Assembly: GCA_013350335.1 (NCBI GenBank)
Contig: CM023532.1
Location: forward strand, 93,127,383 to 93,191,382
DNA length: 64,000 nucleotides
Reading direction: 5' to 3'
Source: Chimonanthus salicifolius
Lineage: Eukaryota > Streptophyta > Magnoliopsida > Laurales > Calycanthaceae
The notes beneath the pieces were generated by a model that was not told where the DNA came from, did no database searches, and saw only the letters and a list, made by a program, of their open reading frames with translations. Position 1 is the first letter of the stretch. The number at the start of each line of letters is the position of its first letter. Positions 35,151 to 47,600 of this stretch are shown here, piece after piece. The position numbers were made by a program, and so were the translations under genes.

Positions 35151-35155
35151 TGAAA
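35151..35155. repeat. Target site duplication TGAAA, left copy
   Basis: TGAAA directly before the 5' LTR matches TGAAA at 48248-48252 after the 3' LTR, marking one insertion event. Confidence 0.9.
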
Positions 35156-38100
35156 TGTAACACCCCAATTTCTCAATGAAGTGGAAAATTACGAAAATGC
35201 CCCTGAGTATTAAATTAATTATTTTGTGATGTCAAATAAGGAAATGGTGGGCCCATTGCTCAATTTAAGGTCATATGAGCACATTATGAATGTTAAGTTC
35301 GATTGGATGGGTAATTTACATCAATTGGGTCAGAAATGGCTAAGTGGGTCAAACGGCCCAAATGGGACCCATCGGGTCTTACTGAATTATTTGACCGTTT
35401 TGTGAACTTAAATTAAATGGGGTTAAGCCTATTTTATTGTAAATCAAGTGGAGAAAAAATGGGTAGGCTTGATCCATACGTAAAAATCAATTACAAATGA
35501 CCAAAACACCCATAATTGGGTCATGGAGTCAAAAACGGGTCAAGGAGCTAAAGGTGGACCCAACGGGTCGAGTTGACTATGGTTGACCGTGTGGACCCTC
35601 AAGGGAGCTAAAACACGAGCTAAATCAGTTGGGTGGGACTGAAGTGAGTTGGAATTAAATCAAGTGGTGAGTTAACTCATATGCATTAAATGAAATGCCT
35701 TAAGCATGGTGAGTTGGACATGTGAGTTGGGTGAGTCAAAATGGAAGTCAATGGGACTGTAAATCAGTGAGTTTAGAGGGAGTATGAAGAGGTTGGCTCA
35801 GGTTTAACCACCAAAACAAGTCCCACACGTTGGGGACTTGTTTGGGGTGATTTCCATGATGAATGTTAAATGAAATACATGGGAATGAGATAAGATTGCA
35901 TGGGGCTGCCAATGGGTGTGTTGGGAGTGCTAAGGGGTGCTTTGCTTGGCTGCAAGTGACTCCTTGGTTTGTGCAAGGTTTGATGAGGATTGAATGGGTA
36001 ACATGGGCTGTTTAACAAAAGCAGCCAGCACCATCACTTGGCCGATTTTATCATTGCAAAGCCTTAGAATTCTCATCTCTTTCCCTCACTCAAGAACACA
36101 CTCTCTTGGCTGAGTTTTACCTTGGTGATTTCACCATTGGTTATTCTAACCAGCTGAGACAAAGGAAGAAAGAAGGAAGGAAACAAGAGGGAAGATGGCA
36201 AGGAGCAAAGGCATAAGAAAAGCTTGGAATTTGGTAAGTATTTCCATGGACTTTTGGTTAATAAAATGGATGTGTATTGGGCCAAGGTTGTGGCCGATTA
36301 CACCAGGGTTTTAACCTTGAATAATGGAGGATTTAAAATGGTAAAACTAACCATTGGGTTCGGCCACCATGGAGGGCCGAACCCCATGTAAAAGATGGGT
36401 GGTTTTTCATGTTTTGAAACATGGAAACCATGGAGGTTTATGGACTGATTTTTGGGTTTTATTTAAGAAATCAAATACATGTTATAGAAAGGATTATAAA
36501 CCTGTATCTGAATGACAAAAAGGCTGAAGTTAACATGGTCTAAAACAATGGTTTAAAAGTATTGGAAATGGACCATTGGGTTCGGCCACTTTGGATGGCC
36601 GAACCCCATGGAAACAAGTGGTTGGTTTTGATGGTTTTTGGAAGTTAAAACCATATAAGTTGGGACTGATATTATATGTTTGTGTTAGATTTAAAATACA
36701 TGTTTTAAGAAGGTTAAAACATGGATTTGGATGTTTGGTTCAGACCTAAGATAAATGGTTAAATGCTTCAAAACCAAAGGTCATGGTGTTCGGCCAATGA
36801 ACATGGCTGAACCCTATGAAATTCGGTTAGTTATTGGATGATGTTTGATTAGTAAAACTCGGTAATAATATGCTGTTTATTACATGATGATTGGAGGTTT
36901 AAAAATAGTGAAAATAATCATTGGGTCCGACCACCATGGAGGGCCGAACCCCATGTAAAATATTGTTGGTTTTCATGTTGTGAAACATGGAAACCATGGA
37001 CTGTTTTTGGATGAATTTAATTAGATGGTTTTTAAGATGTATAAAGGCAGCAATATGATACTGATATTGCATGTTTAAATAACGCCTAAAGCATGTTTGA
37101 AAGACCAATTCATGGACATAGGGTTCGGCCAACTTGAATGGCCGAATCCCATGAAAGAGATTGATGATGGTTATGAATTTGGAGAGTTAGAAATCATGCA
37201 ATATCATGGGGTTTCTATGGGATTTTAAATAGAAATATGGTTGCCATTTTTACGGCTAATAAGCATGATAGATAAGGGAGTATGGGATAAAAAATACATA
37301 GGGTGAGGTTCGGCCATGTAGTATGGCCGAACCCCACCAATGATTATTGATGGACTTTGGGCTAATTCATAATGAATGGGAGATGTAAGTATGTATGATG
37401 TAAAGGACCAAAGAAAGGTGGTGAGGTTCGGCCAAGTAGTATGGCCGAACCCCACTAAGTTGGAATAGTTATGGATGTTAGTTTCAATATGGTTTAAGGT
37501 CAATGGCAAAACCGTAAATACTAGTCAAAGTTCAATATGAAAGGATTGAACAAAGGAATTGATTTATGGGATCTAGACTTGATTAGAAGTCAAGAATATT
37601 GAGTGTTAACTTGCTGTTATATGGATAAAGTAACGGAACTCGAAAGGCGCACGAGTCGTGATCGGGTGAAGCTCAAAAAGGAATGGACATTTAAGCAAAG
37701 TTTAAGTAGGTTTCCTACCTACTTGTAACCACAGTTTTACCCCAGTTTTCTTATGAGACTCTTGTTTTATTATATGTGTTTCAAATGATACATTATGCAT
37801 TAACAAATGGCATACAGGCATTGGCATCTCATGCATAGACATGGGATTATGAATGAGGTTCTACATTGTTTCAGTTATGAGTTACGTCCTCCTTCGGCGG
37901 TGCAAGTCACGCCAGGAAGAGTAACATGATGATCATAGTCACAATGGTCTCCTTAGGCGATGAGAGTCCCGCCAGGAGGACTCATACGTGATATGAATCA
38001 GTCAGTGATGAAGTGATGAAAGTGTGTTGTAATTTACCTTGTCGGTGTAAGGCACGTCAAGTGATGGCTATGAATGTACATGATGGGGGAGGCTCATTGC

Positions 38101-38701
38101 ATGTGCATATTTCATAGCATTGTTTTACCTATTTTTACTAATCATGTACTATGATATATATATGCATGTTTTATATGCTAATGATGTGGTAACCCTGATT
38201 CGAGAACCTACTGGGCGCGTTGATCTAACGCCCTAATTCTATCCTCAGAGGAGAATACAGGTACAAGTAAAGGAAAAGGAAAGGTCGTTGACCGGGAGGG
38301 GAGCCGAGCCTAAGCGCTTGAATGATGGACTGGACTTCTTTATATTACTGTCATTCGAACTATATTTTGTTGAACTTGTAATAAGTCACTACTTGCTATG
38401 GTTTGATTAGGTTAATAACTTTGGATGGTTGATTTATGATAATTAGTGTTTGAGACTGTTACTTGCTATCTAGTCTTTCTATTCTGCAGTTAATCTAGGT
38501 TATTCCGCATGTTGATGTTAGTTCCATGTGTGACTCATTATCATGGTCTAGTCCATGTACAAATGGGTGGCCAGTTAAGGTTCAGACTTGAGTAGTCTGA
38601 ACTTAACTCGCGTCATGACGCCGCCCACTCTCTTCTGAGGTTTTATTATTATTTAAAAAAAAAATTAGACTCTGATTTCTCGGAAAGGGCGGGGCGTTAC
38701 A
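35156..38701 (+). repeat. 5' LTR of the chromovirus
   Basis: TGTAACACCCC..GGGGCGTTACA. It shows CAAGTCCC/GGGACTTG around CACGTTGG (35818-35841), GGCTGTTTAACAAAAGCAGCC (36006-36026) in the probable core promoter, a leader, GTAAGT (36234), seven or eight hairpins (36280-37460), GGTTTCCTACC near 37709, a CATCTCATGCATAG block (37826), repeats with CTCC..GGCG / CGCC.GGAG stems (37885-38070), CTACTGGGCGCGTTGATCTAACGCCC (38209-38234) and GCCAGTTAAGG (38571). Confidence 0.95.
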
Positions 38702-38702
38702 G

Positions 38703-38714
38703 TTGTATCAGAGC
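38703..38714 (+). promoter_or_regulatory. Primer binding site (initiator Met tRNA), one mismatch
   Basis: TTGTATCAGAGC; the intact form TGGTATCAGAGC is seen at 52415. The G-to-T change at position 2 may weaken priming. Confidence 0.85.
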
Positions 38715-39143
38715 GAAACGGGAAGTTGAATCATCGAAGTAAGATTAAGACGGTTTCATGTCTCACTGACGGATAAGAATCCCAACTGACCGACTCTTCA
38801 GAGTCCGCTGACTGGGGGTCGGATTAAATTACTTCGAGTGACTCAGACTGAACAATCAATCTGAGAACGACAATGAAAGATAGCAAGGTAAAGTACAATC
38901 ATCATAATTGGACATATCAAACATAGCAAAGTAGGATGCACTCCCCTGAAACTCCCACACTGAAAAACAAACAACAGGGATTTAGAGATTCCCCAGAAAT
39001 AAAAGAAAACAAAGAGTGTTGATTTGGCAATCTTCCCAAACAAAGTACATGATATTATGCATGAAAAATTCCCTGAAAACCAAGAGTGGTTAATTTAGAA
39101 TTATTGTTGAATATTTTTGTGTTTGAAATGATGTGGCACAGAT

Positions 39144-39680
39144 ATGTCAAGCAACGAAGAATACATTGAGTTATGGGATAAAGGGACACCTAGTTGTCCG
39201 GTAGATTTGGTATCAACTTCCAACAGTATCAGCATGGAAGTTAATGTGGACCTTCAGGAGGGACCTCCTGAGGAGGATGATATGGACTTAGCAACTGTTC
39301 CAGAGGATCTGATGGATGACATTCGTGGGATGGTGGAACCTCCTGAGGAAGAAGAAGATGATCTAGCACATTTTCTGGAGGATCCCATTGCTGATGTGCC
39401 CATTATATTGGAGTCGCTTGGGGAGATAGATCCCTATGACACGTGTGAGTTGTACAATCAAGATGGGCACAACTACCGGTATTGTCCTCACCCGCTAGGT
39501 GTTGTCTGCCCGTCCTGTGGACTGGATGGACATGGTGAGGCGAGGACTAATTGTCCATACATTGGAGGACCTGGATTAATACCCTGCACGACTTGTGAAG
39601 TATTGGGGCACACGGCGATGACGTGTCCTGATAACCGTTTCAAGTTCGTTTTTGATGCGGAGTCTACTACGGAAGACTAG
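39144..39680 (+). CDS. Extra ORF upstream of gag: acidic protein with three zinc knuckles
   Basis: 178 codons, intact from ATG to TAG, unlike the gag-pol frame that follows. Residues 1-25 (MSSNEEYIELWDKGTPSCPV) are shared with the truncated copy at 25497. Residues about 35-95 are very acidic (EGPPEEDDMDLATVPED; EPPEEEEDDLAHFLED). Residues about 98-168 hold three CCHC-like modules: CELYNQDGHNYRYC with the second Cys replaced by Tyr; CPSCGLDGHGEARTNC with a longer last gap; and a canonical CTTCEVLGHTAMTC. CCHC knuckles usually bind single-stranded nucleic acid. This ORF is separate from gag, which has its own knuckle at 41096. The second chromovirus (52412) lacks it. I do not recognise a known family; a Gag-derived or host-derived nucleic-acid-binding accessory protein is inference. 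Confidence 0.6.
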   Translation: MSSNEEYIELWDKGTPSCPVDLVSTSNSISMEVNVDLQEGPPEEDDMDLATVPEDLMDDIRGMVEPPEEEEDDLAHFLEDPIADVPIILESLGEIDPYDTCELYNQDGHNYRYCPHPLGVVCPSCGLDGHGEARTNCPYIGGPGLIPCTTCEVLGHTAMTCPDNRFKFVFDAESTTED

Positions 39681-39703
39681 GATAGGAAGTAATATGAAGG
39701 GTA

Positions 39704-39726
39704 TTAAAAAGAGGGTTATTTTGTAA
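39704..39726 (+). promoter_or_regulatory. Internal copy of the polypurine tract/LTR junction
   Basis: Matches 44682-44704 at 22 of 23 positions, including AAAAAGAGGG and the following TTGTAA of the 3' LTR start, then diverges. It lies 24 bp after the stop codon of the extra ORF. It could act as a second plus-strand primer site or be the scar of a sequence once next to an LTR. Confidence 0.5.
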
Positions 39727-39899
39727 GGGTGCATATTTTTATATATATAGGGTTTTGTTTCACCCTACCCACCTTTGTACAAAGATGAAGTTTGAATTTA
39801 TATAAAATATGTGATTTATGACTTTATGAGGATTTATGGCATTTAATGCATATTGTTAATGGAAACTAAGTCTATGATGTTTCCATGAATTAGGAATAA
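39727..39899 (+). other. AT-rich spacer between extra ORF and gag
   Basis: Contains TTTATATATATAGGG (39739) and AATTTATATAAAATATG (39797), resembling a plant 3' UTR or a weak TATA region. The last 45 bp match the sequence before gag in the second element (CTAAGTC..ATGTTT..AATGA), so the module upstream of it was gained or lost as a block. Confidence 0.4.
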
Positions 39900-41240
39900 A
39901 TGGCGCCACAGAAAAAGGTGGTAAAAGATCCGAAAGGAAAAGGAAAAGTTTTACAAATTGGATCAGGTGAGGGGGCATCAAAGAGAAGGACCCGTCAGGA
40001 CGATAAGAAGAAAGATGCGGTGCTCATAATCACACCACAAGGGAAGGTGGTACCTCAACGCAAGAAGGTGGTACACGAGAAGGTGCCATCGGTACATGAT
40101 GAAGAGCGGTCAATTCCTGACGAGGAGAGGTTGGTTCATGAACGATTGCGAGATGAGGAAGAATCACAACATTCCCGGCAAGAGGAGGGGGATAGTAACC
40201 CTACGTATCAACGGGACAAGGAGGAATATGACTCGTCATATCGATAAGAGGAGGAAGAGAACAGCAACCTGACTGTACCCTATGTGCCTCCTGAACTGCA
40301 CAGCTTGGTGCAAGCTGTAGTAACATCTGTCTTCCAACAACATATGAACGGAAGGGGAAGCACGAGTGAAAATAATGACCGTAACATGGTCAGAGATTTT
40401 CAACAACAGCGCCCACCCTACTTCAAGGGCAGAGAAGGGCCTGTCGGAGCCGAAAACTGGTTGGAGAAGATTTCTCACATATTGACTCTTTTGAACATCA
40501 AGAGTCATGCTCATAAAATACTATTGGCCACGTCACAGCTGGTAGATGACGCTGCCAAATGGTGGAAGGTGGTGGAGAGACAGTAGGCACTTGTGCCAAG
40601 AAGATAAAGAATTGCTATGACCTGGGAGCAATTCTCAGCGACATTCTTAGAGCGTTATTTCCCGGAGGAAGAGAGGGAACAACAAATTCAGGCCTTTATG
40701 ACTTTGGTACAAGGCTCAATGACGGTGGCTGAGTATCACCAAGAATTCCTCAGCCTATCAATCTATGCATTCTATGTTGTGGACACGGAATATCGAAAGG
40801 CTCGCAAGTTCGAGCGTGGGTTACGGCCAAACATAAGGGCCAGGGTAACCGTGTTCAAAGCAGCCACGCTAGCAGAAGTGGTCAGCAGGGCAACCATTGT
40901 GGAACAAGAAATAGCGGAATTTGCAAAGGTGGACAACCGCCGAGCTCCGAGTGGGAGGGGTGCCTACCAACCCAACAAGAGGTTCAGATCGAACTTCAGC
41001 AGACCTTCGCCGTCTGTTGGATCTAGTGGGGGCTTTCGCCCCAACCAACCCACTCAATTTGTAGCAGTCACACAAGCATCTCGAGGATTGAACACCTGTT
41101 TTCACTGTGATCAACCAGGTCACTACAAGAAAGACTGTCCAAAACTTAACATGCTGTCATATTCCAGAGGATCATTTCGTCCGCCAGCTAGACCGGGAAA
41201 CGCCAGAGGAGGCAAAATGCAAAGTCAGGGAGGTCGAGGA
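39900..41240 (+). pseudogene. Chromovirus gag, three in-frame stops
   Basis: Starts MAPQKKVVKDPKGKGK, with a lysine-rich then charged N-terminus. One frame runs through stops at 40245, 40584 and 40605 into the ORF from 40617. Retrotransposon gag core: VQAVVTSVFQQHMNG, RDFQQQRPPYFKGREG, ENWLEKISHIL, KILLATSQLVDDAAKWW, WEQFSATFLERYFPEEER, MTVAEYHQEFLSLS, ARKFERGLRPNIRARVT. Zinc knuckle CFHCDQPGHYKKDC lies at 41096-41137, followed by an RG-rich stretch. Gag forms the virus-like particle and packages RNA. The nearly parallel gag at 52832 shows which stops are recent changes. Confidence 0.9.
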
Positions 41241-41675
41241 TCTAACCCTGCTGGGGCGGGACGATTATTCACTCTAACTTCTCCGGAAGAGGAAGAGGAG
41301 CATGCCGTTATACAAGGTATGGCAGTAGTGAATAGTTCGTATGCATATGCACTATTTGATTCTGGAGCATCACACTCCTTCATAGCTGCATCATTTATTA
41401 CTGCCACTGGTACATTAGTTCAAAGATTAGCCACAACACTTACTATTGCATCCCCTGTCGGAAACTCGGCACTCGGACTTATATGTACGGCGGTTAACAC
41501 CGAATTAGCTGGACTCAGATTTGAGTTCAATTATCTAGTACTGGACATGTCTGAGTATGATGTTATATTCGGCATGGATTGGTTGGCTAAGTTTCATGCC
41601 AACATCGACTGTTATTGTCGAAGAGTGACATTTAAGTCACCCGAGGGCAAGCAATATGTAGTCCGTAGAAGATAA
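41241..41675 (+). pseudogene. Chromovirus aspartic protease
   Basis: In frame with gag. ALFDSGASHSFIA (about 41350) carries the catalytic Asp in DSGA; YDVIFGMDWLAKFHANIDC is the C-terminal hallmark. The frame ends at 41673-41675 (RRR stop), where the second element reads on, so a deletion and frameshift separate it from RT. Confidence 0.9.
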
Positions 41676-41685
41676 ACAAAGTGGA

Positions 41686-42680
41686 TTGCAGGAAGGGTTA
41701 AACCATGTGGTATTGAATAATATCACCATAAACAAAGCTCCAGTTACTGAACTTCTGGCAATTGTACAAGAATTTGCTGATGTATTTCCAAAGGAACTCC
41801 CTGGTTTACCGCCTATGAGGGAGATTAACTTCGAGATCAAGCTGTACCCTGGCACAGCACCAGTATCGTTACTACTCTATCGGATGGCACCAGCAGAAAT
41901 GTCGGAGCTAAAGAACCAGATTGATGAACTGCTTAGGCTGGGTTGCATCCGAAACAGTACGTCATCATGGGGAGCACCAGTGCTATTTGTGAAGAAAAAG
42001 GATGGTTCAATTCGGATGTGGGTGGACTACCGGAAGCTGAATCTGCTAACAGTCCAGAACAAGTACCCTCTACCCAGGATCGATGATTTATTCGATCAAT
42101 TGAGGGGTTCAAGCCATTTTTCAAAGATCGATTTGATGTCTGGTTATCATCAAATCCGAGTTAGGGAGGAAGATATAGAAAAGACAGCTTTTCGGACGCG
42201 GTATGGACTGTTTGAGTTCGTAGTCATGGCATTTGGACTCACAAATGCGCCGGCTGTGTTCATGGATTAATGAACAGAATCTTCCGTCCCTATCTGGATC
42301 AGTTTGTAATCGTATTCATTGATGATATCCTGATCTATTCTAAGAGTCAGGAGGAACATGCAGAGCATTTACGTATAGTTTTGAATACTTTGAGGCAAAA
42401 TAAGCTGTATGCCAAGGCCAGTAAATGTGAATTCTGCTTATCCGAGGTCAATTTCTTGGGGCATGTCATAACAGAAAATGGTATAGCCGTGGATCCAGTT
42501 AAAGTGGCGGCAGTAAGTGAATGGAAAGCGCCCAAGAACGTGACTGAGATCTGTAGTTTCTTAGGATTGGCGGGTTATTATCGGAAATTTATTATGGATT
42601 TTTCCAAAATTGCATCTCCATTGACTCGACTCACTCAGAAGGGAGTCAAATATGAGTGGACAGATCTGTGCAATCGGAGG
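41686..42680 (+). pseudogene. Chromovirus reverse transcriptase, one frameshift
   Basis: 41686-42270: [109 protein letters not shown] one-base loss near 42267 (against the second element) shifts the frame. Then from 42270: [14 protein letters not shown] (the catalytic Y/F-x-DD segment as FIDD), [28 protein letters not shown]. All RT motifs are still readable. Confidence 0.92.
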
Positions 42681-43034
42681 TTTGAGGAACTGAAAAGTAG
42701 ACTTACCACTGCTCCTATCTTAATTTTGCCAGAAAGAGGCAAAGGATATGAAGTACAATGCGATGCTTCAGCAGAGGGACTAGGGTGTTCGCTCATGCAA
42801 CGTCATCGTGTGGTGGCTTATGGATCAAGGCAGTTGAAGGTGCATGAACGTCTCTATCCCACACATGATTTGGAGCTAACTGCAGTGGTCTTCGCTCTTA
42901 AAAGTTGGAGACACTATCTCTACGGCGAGAAATTTGAGGTATTTTCTGATCATAAGAGCTTAAAATATCTTTTTGTTCAAAAGGAACTCAACCTCAGGCA
43001 GATTATGATAGATGAAATATCTGGCAGATTATGA
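42681..43034 (+). pseudogene. Chromovirus RNase H
   Basis: Continues the RT frame: [18 protein letters not shown] (first Asp), [24 protein letters not shown] (Glu), [14 protein letters not shown] (second Asp). A one-base gain near 43005 shifts the frame before the integrase. Confidence 0.88.
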
Positions 43035-44636
43035 GTTTGCGCTTCGATACCATCCACGCAAGGCGAACAAGGTGACAGATGCTCTCAGCAGCCTATCTCA
43101 TGCGTCGGTTGCATGCTTGATCAGAACAGGATGGGAGATACTGCACACCATTCGAGAGTTCAATCTTCATATCAACAACTATGGGAGTATGTATAATTTA
43201 ATCATACGGTCCAATATAGTCACCAAGATTGAACAAGAACAAAGAACAGACCCGGAAATGGAGGACATATGGGCCAAGATGTCTACTGGCGTAGACATAC
43301 CGGAATGGGAATTAAGACCGGGTCAAGGTCTTTCATTCCGGGGAAGAACATATGTGCCAAAGAGTTGCAGGAAAGAGCTACTGATTGAGGCACATCAATC
43401 CAAGCTCTCTATTCAACCGGGTAGCACCAAAATGTACCATGATCTAAAGAGACATTATTGGTGGCATGGACTAAAAAGGGATGTGGCAGAATTCGTGGCA
43501 CATTGTCTAACTTGCCAGTAAGTTAAGACTGAACACCAAAAGCCACCAGGGCTACTCAATTAGCAGTGCCAGAATGGAAATGGGAACACATTTCCATGGA
43601 CTTTGTATCGGGGTTACCGAGGTCTGCAAAGGGCAATGACGCCAAATGGGTCGTAGTCGACCGGCTGACCAAGTCCACACATTTCATTCCTATCAAGATG
43701 ACGGATTCATCTGAAACGTTGGGTCGGTGGTATATTAAAGAGATCATTCGGCTACATGGCATTCTTCGAATGATAGTATCGGATAGAGATGGCCGTTTTA
43801 CCGGCAGAGTATGGCAAAGCATGCAGTCAGCCATGGGGACAGACTTATTGACTAGCACCGCTTTCCATCCACAGACTGATGGACAGTCTGAAAGAACAAT
43901 ACAAACCTTGGAAGACATGTTGAGAGCATGCATGTTAGATTTCAAGGGTGGATGGGAGGACCACTTACCACTGGTGGAGTTCTCGTATAATAACAGCTGT
44001 CAGGCAAGCCTTCAGATGGCTCCATACGAGGCGCTATATGCTAGACCGTGTAGGTCACCGGTATGTTGGACAGAAGCTGGAGAGCCTGCGTTGATTGGAC
44101 CGGAACTATTCGCAGAGACTACCGCGCAGATTAAGTTGATACGTCAACACTTATTGACTGCACAGAGTCGGCAAAAGAGCTATGCTGATAAAAGGAGACA
44201 GTTTCTGGAATTTGAAGTGGGAGACTTGGTATTTTTAAAGGTCTCGCCACGGAAAGGACACATGAGGTTTGGCAAGAAAGGGAAACTGAAGCCAAGATAT
44301 GTGGGACCGTTTTCCATCATAAGAAGGATGGGGGATGTAGCTTATCAGATAGCACTCCCATCGCAATTAGCAGCTCTACACGATGTGTTTCATGTGTCGA
44401 TGCTAAGGAAATACAATCTGGATCCGTCCCATGTTTTAAATGTTCAAGATATTGAAGTACAAAGCGACGTGACATACGTCGAGAAGCCGGTCAGGATAGT
44501 GGAGACCGAACAAAGGGTGTTACGAAACAGAGCGATTCAGTTCGTAAAAGTGGTATGGGACCGTCATGGTGATGAAGAGGCCACATGGGAACTTGAATCG
44601 GAGATGAGAACAGCTCACCCCGAATTATTTATGTAA
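43012..44636 (+). pseudogene. Chromovirus integrase with chromodomain-like C-terminus
   Basis: 43012-43521 holds the end of RNase H ([20 protein letters not shown]) and the HHCC zinc module. The second His lies in SIQPGS, where the family has HPG, so it is Gln here. Stop at 43519 in CLTCQ*. From 43566: WEHISMDFVSGLP (Asp), VSDRDGRFTG (Asp), FHPQTDGQSERTIQTLEDML (Glu), a complete D,D-35-E set; then the GPFSIIRRMGDVAYQIALP module. The last 50 or so residues (VEKPVRIVETEQRVLRNRAI, KVVWDRHGDEEATWELESEM) fit a type II chromodomain without its full aromatic cage. The tail may steer insertion to silent chromatin (family knowledge). Confidence 0.9.
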
Positions 44637-44683
44637 TGTAATTTGAGAACCCTACTTCACTCGATTTTCGGGATGAAAATTTT

Positions 44684-44693
44684 AAAAAGAGGG
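44684..44693 (+). promoter_or_regulatory. Polypurine tract of the chromovirus
   Basis: AAAAAGAGGG, six bases before the 3' LTR start at 44700. Confidence 0.75.
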
Positions 44694-44699
44694 TTATAT

Positions 44700-47600
44700 T
44701 GTAACACCCCAATTTCTCAATGAAGTGGAAAATTACGAAAATGCCCCTGAGTATTAAATTAATTATTTTGTGATGTCAAATAAGGAAATGGTGGGGCCAT
44801 TGCCCAATTTAAGGTCATATGATCACATTATGAATGTTAACTTTGACTGGATGGGTAATTTACATCAATTGGGTCAGAAATGGCTAAATGGGTCAAAGGG
44901 CCCAAATGGGACCCATCGGGTCTTATTGAATTATTTGACCATTTTGTGAACTTAAATTAAATGGGGTTAAGCCTATTTGATTGGAAATCAAGTGGAGAAA
45001 AAATGGGTAGGCTTGATCCATATGTAAAAACCAATTACAAATGACCAAAATACCCATAATTGGGTCATGGAGTCAAAAATGGGTCAAGGAGCTAAAGGTG
45101 GACCCAACGGGTCGACTTGACTATGGTTGACCGTGTGGACCCTCAAGGGAGCTAAAACACGAGTTAAATCAGTTGGGTGGGACTGAAGTGAGTTGGAATT
45201 AAATCAAGTGGTGAGTTAACTCATATGCATTAAATGAAATGCATTAAGCATGGTGAGTTGGACATGTGAGTTGGGTGAGTCAAAATGGAAGTCAATGGGA
45301 CTGTAAATCAGTGAGTTTAGAGGGAGTATGAAGAGGTTGGCTCAGGTTTAACCACCAAAACAAGTCCCACACGATGGGGACTTGTTTGGGGTGATTTCCA
45401 TGATGAATGTTAAATGAAATACATGGGAATGAGATAAGATTGCATGGGGCTGCCAATGGGTGTGTTGGGAGTGCCAAGGGGTGCTTTGCTTGGCTGCAAG
45501 TGACTCCTTGGTTTGTGCAAGGTTTGATGAGGATTGAATGGGTAACATGGGGCTGTTTAACAAAAGCAGCCAGCACCATCACTTGGCCGATTTTATCATT
45601 GCAAAGCCTTAGAATTCTCATCTCTTTCCCTCACTCAAGAACACACTCTCTTGGCTGAGTTTTACCTTGGTGATTTCACCATTGGTTATGCTTCTAACCA
45701 GCTGAGATAAAGGAAGAAAGAAGGAAGGAAACAAGAGGGAAGAAGGCAAAGAGCAAAGGCATAAGAAAAGCTTGGAATTTGGTAAGTATTTCCATGGACT
45801 TTTGATTAATAAAATGGATGTGTATTGGGCCAAGGTTATGGCCGATTACACCAGGGTTTTAACCTTGAATAATGGAGGATTTAAAATGGTAAAACTAACC
45901 ATTGGGTTCGGCCACCATGGAGGGCCGAACCCCATGTAAAAGATGGGTGGTTTTTCATGTTTTGAAACATGGAAACCATGGAGGTTTATGGACTGATTTT
46001 TGGGTTTTATTTAAGAAATCAAATACATGTTATAGAAAGGATTATAAACCTGAATCTGAATGACAAAAAGGCTGAAGTTAACATGGTCTAAAACAATGGT
46101 TTAAAAGTATTGGAAATGGACCATTGGGTTCGGCCACTTTGGATGGCCGAACCCCATGGAAACAAGTGGTTGGTTTTGATGGTTTTTGGAAGTTAAAACC
46201 ATATAAGTTGGGACTGATAGTAGATGTTTGTGTTAGATTTAAAATACATTTTTTAAGAAGGTTAAAACATGGATTTGGATGTTTGGTTCAGGCCTAAGAT
46301 AAATGGTTAAATGTTTCAAAACCAAAGGTCATGGTGTTCGGCCAATGAACATGGCCGAACCCTATGAAATTGGGTTAGTTATTGGATGATGTTTGATTAG
46401 TAAAACTCGGTAATAATATGTTGTTTATTACATGATGATTGGAGGTTTAAAAATAGTGAAAATAATCATTGGGTCCGGCCACAATGGAGGGCCGAACCCC
46501 ATATAAAATATTGTTGGTTTTCATGTTGTGAAACATGGAAACCATGGACTGTTTTTGGATGAATTTAATTAGATGGTTTCTAAGATGTATAAAGGCAGCA
46601 ATATGATACTGAGCTTACATGTTTAAATAACGCCTAAAGCATGTTTGAAAGACCAATTCATGGACATAGGGTTCGGCCAACTTGAAAGGCCGAACCCCAT
46701 GAAAGAGATTGATGATGGTTATGAATTTGGAGAGTTAGAAATCATGCAATATCATGGGGTTTCTATGGGATTTTAAATAGAAATATGGTTGCTGTTTTTA
46801 TGGCTAAGAAGCATGATAGATAAGGGAGTATGGGATAAAAAATACATAGGGTGAGGTTCGGCCATGTAGTATGGCCGAACCCCACCAATGATTATTGATG
46901 GTCTTTGGGCTAATGCATAATGAATGGGAGATGTAAGTATGTATGATGTAAAGGACCAAAGAAAGGTGGTGAGGTTCGGCCAAGTAGTATGGCCGAACCC
47001 CATTAAGTTGGAATAGTTATGGATGTTAGTTTCAATATGGTTTAAAGTCAATGGTAAAACCGTAAATACTAGTCAAAGTTCAATATGAAAGGATTGAACA
47101 AAGGAATTGATTTATGGGATCTAGGCTTGATTAGAAGTCAAGAATATTGAGTGTTAACTTGCTGTTATATGGATAAGGTAACGGAACTCGAAAGGCGCAC
47201 GAGTCGTGACCGGGTGAAGCTCAAAAAGGAACTGACGTTTAAGCAAAGTTTAAGTAGGTTTCCGACCTGCTTGTAACCACAGTTTTACCCCAGTTTTCTT
47301 ATGAGACTCTTGTTTTATTATATGTGTTTCAAATGATATATTATGCATTAACAAATGGCATACAGGCATTGGCATCTCATGCATAGACATGGGATTATGA
47401 ATGAGGTTCTACAGTGTTTCAAGTTATGAGTTACGTCCTCCTTCGGCGGTGCAAGTCACGCCAGGAAGAGTAACATGATGATCATAGTCACAATGGTCTC
47501 CTTAGGCGATGAGAGTCCCGCCAGGAGGACTCATATGTGATATGAATCAGTTAGTGATGAAGTGATGAAAGTGTGTTGTAATTTACCTTGTTGGTGCAAG

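Noticed and set aside
34747..35153. Short frames as a host gene
   Set aside because: Frames of 60-72 codons overlap in all directions, with no domain, no splice pattern and no support.
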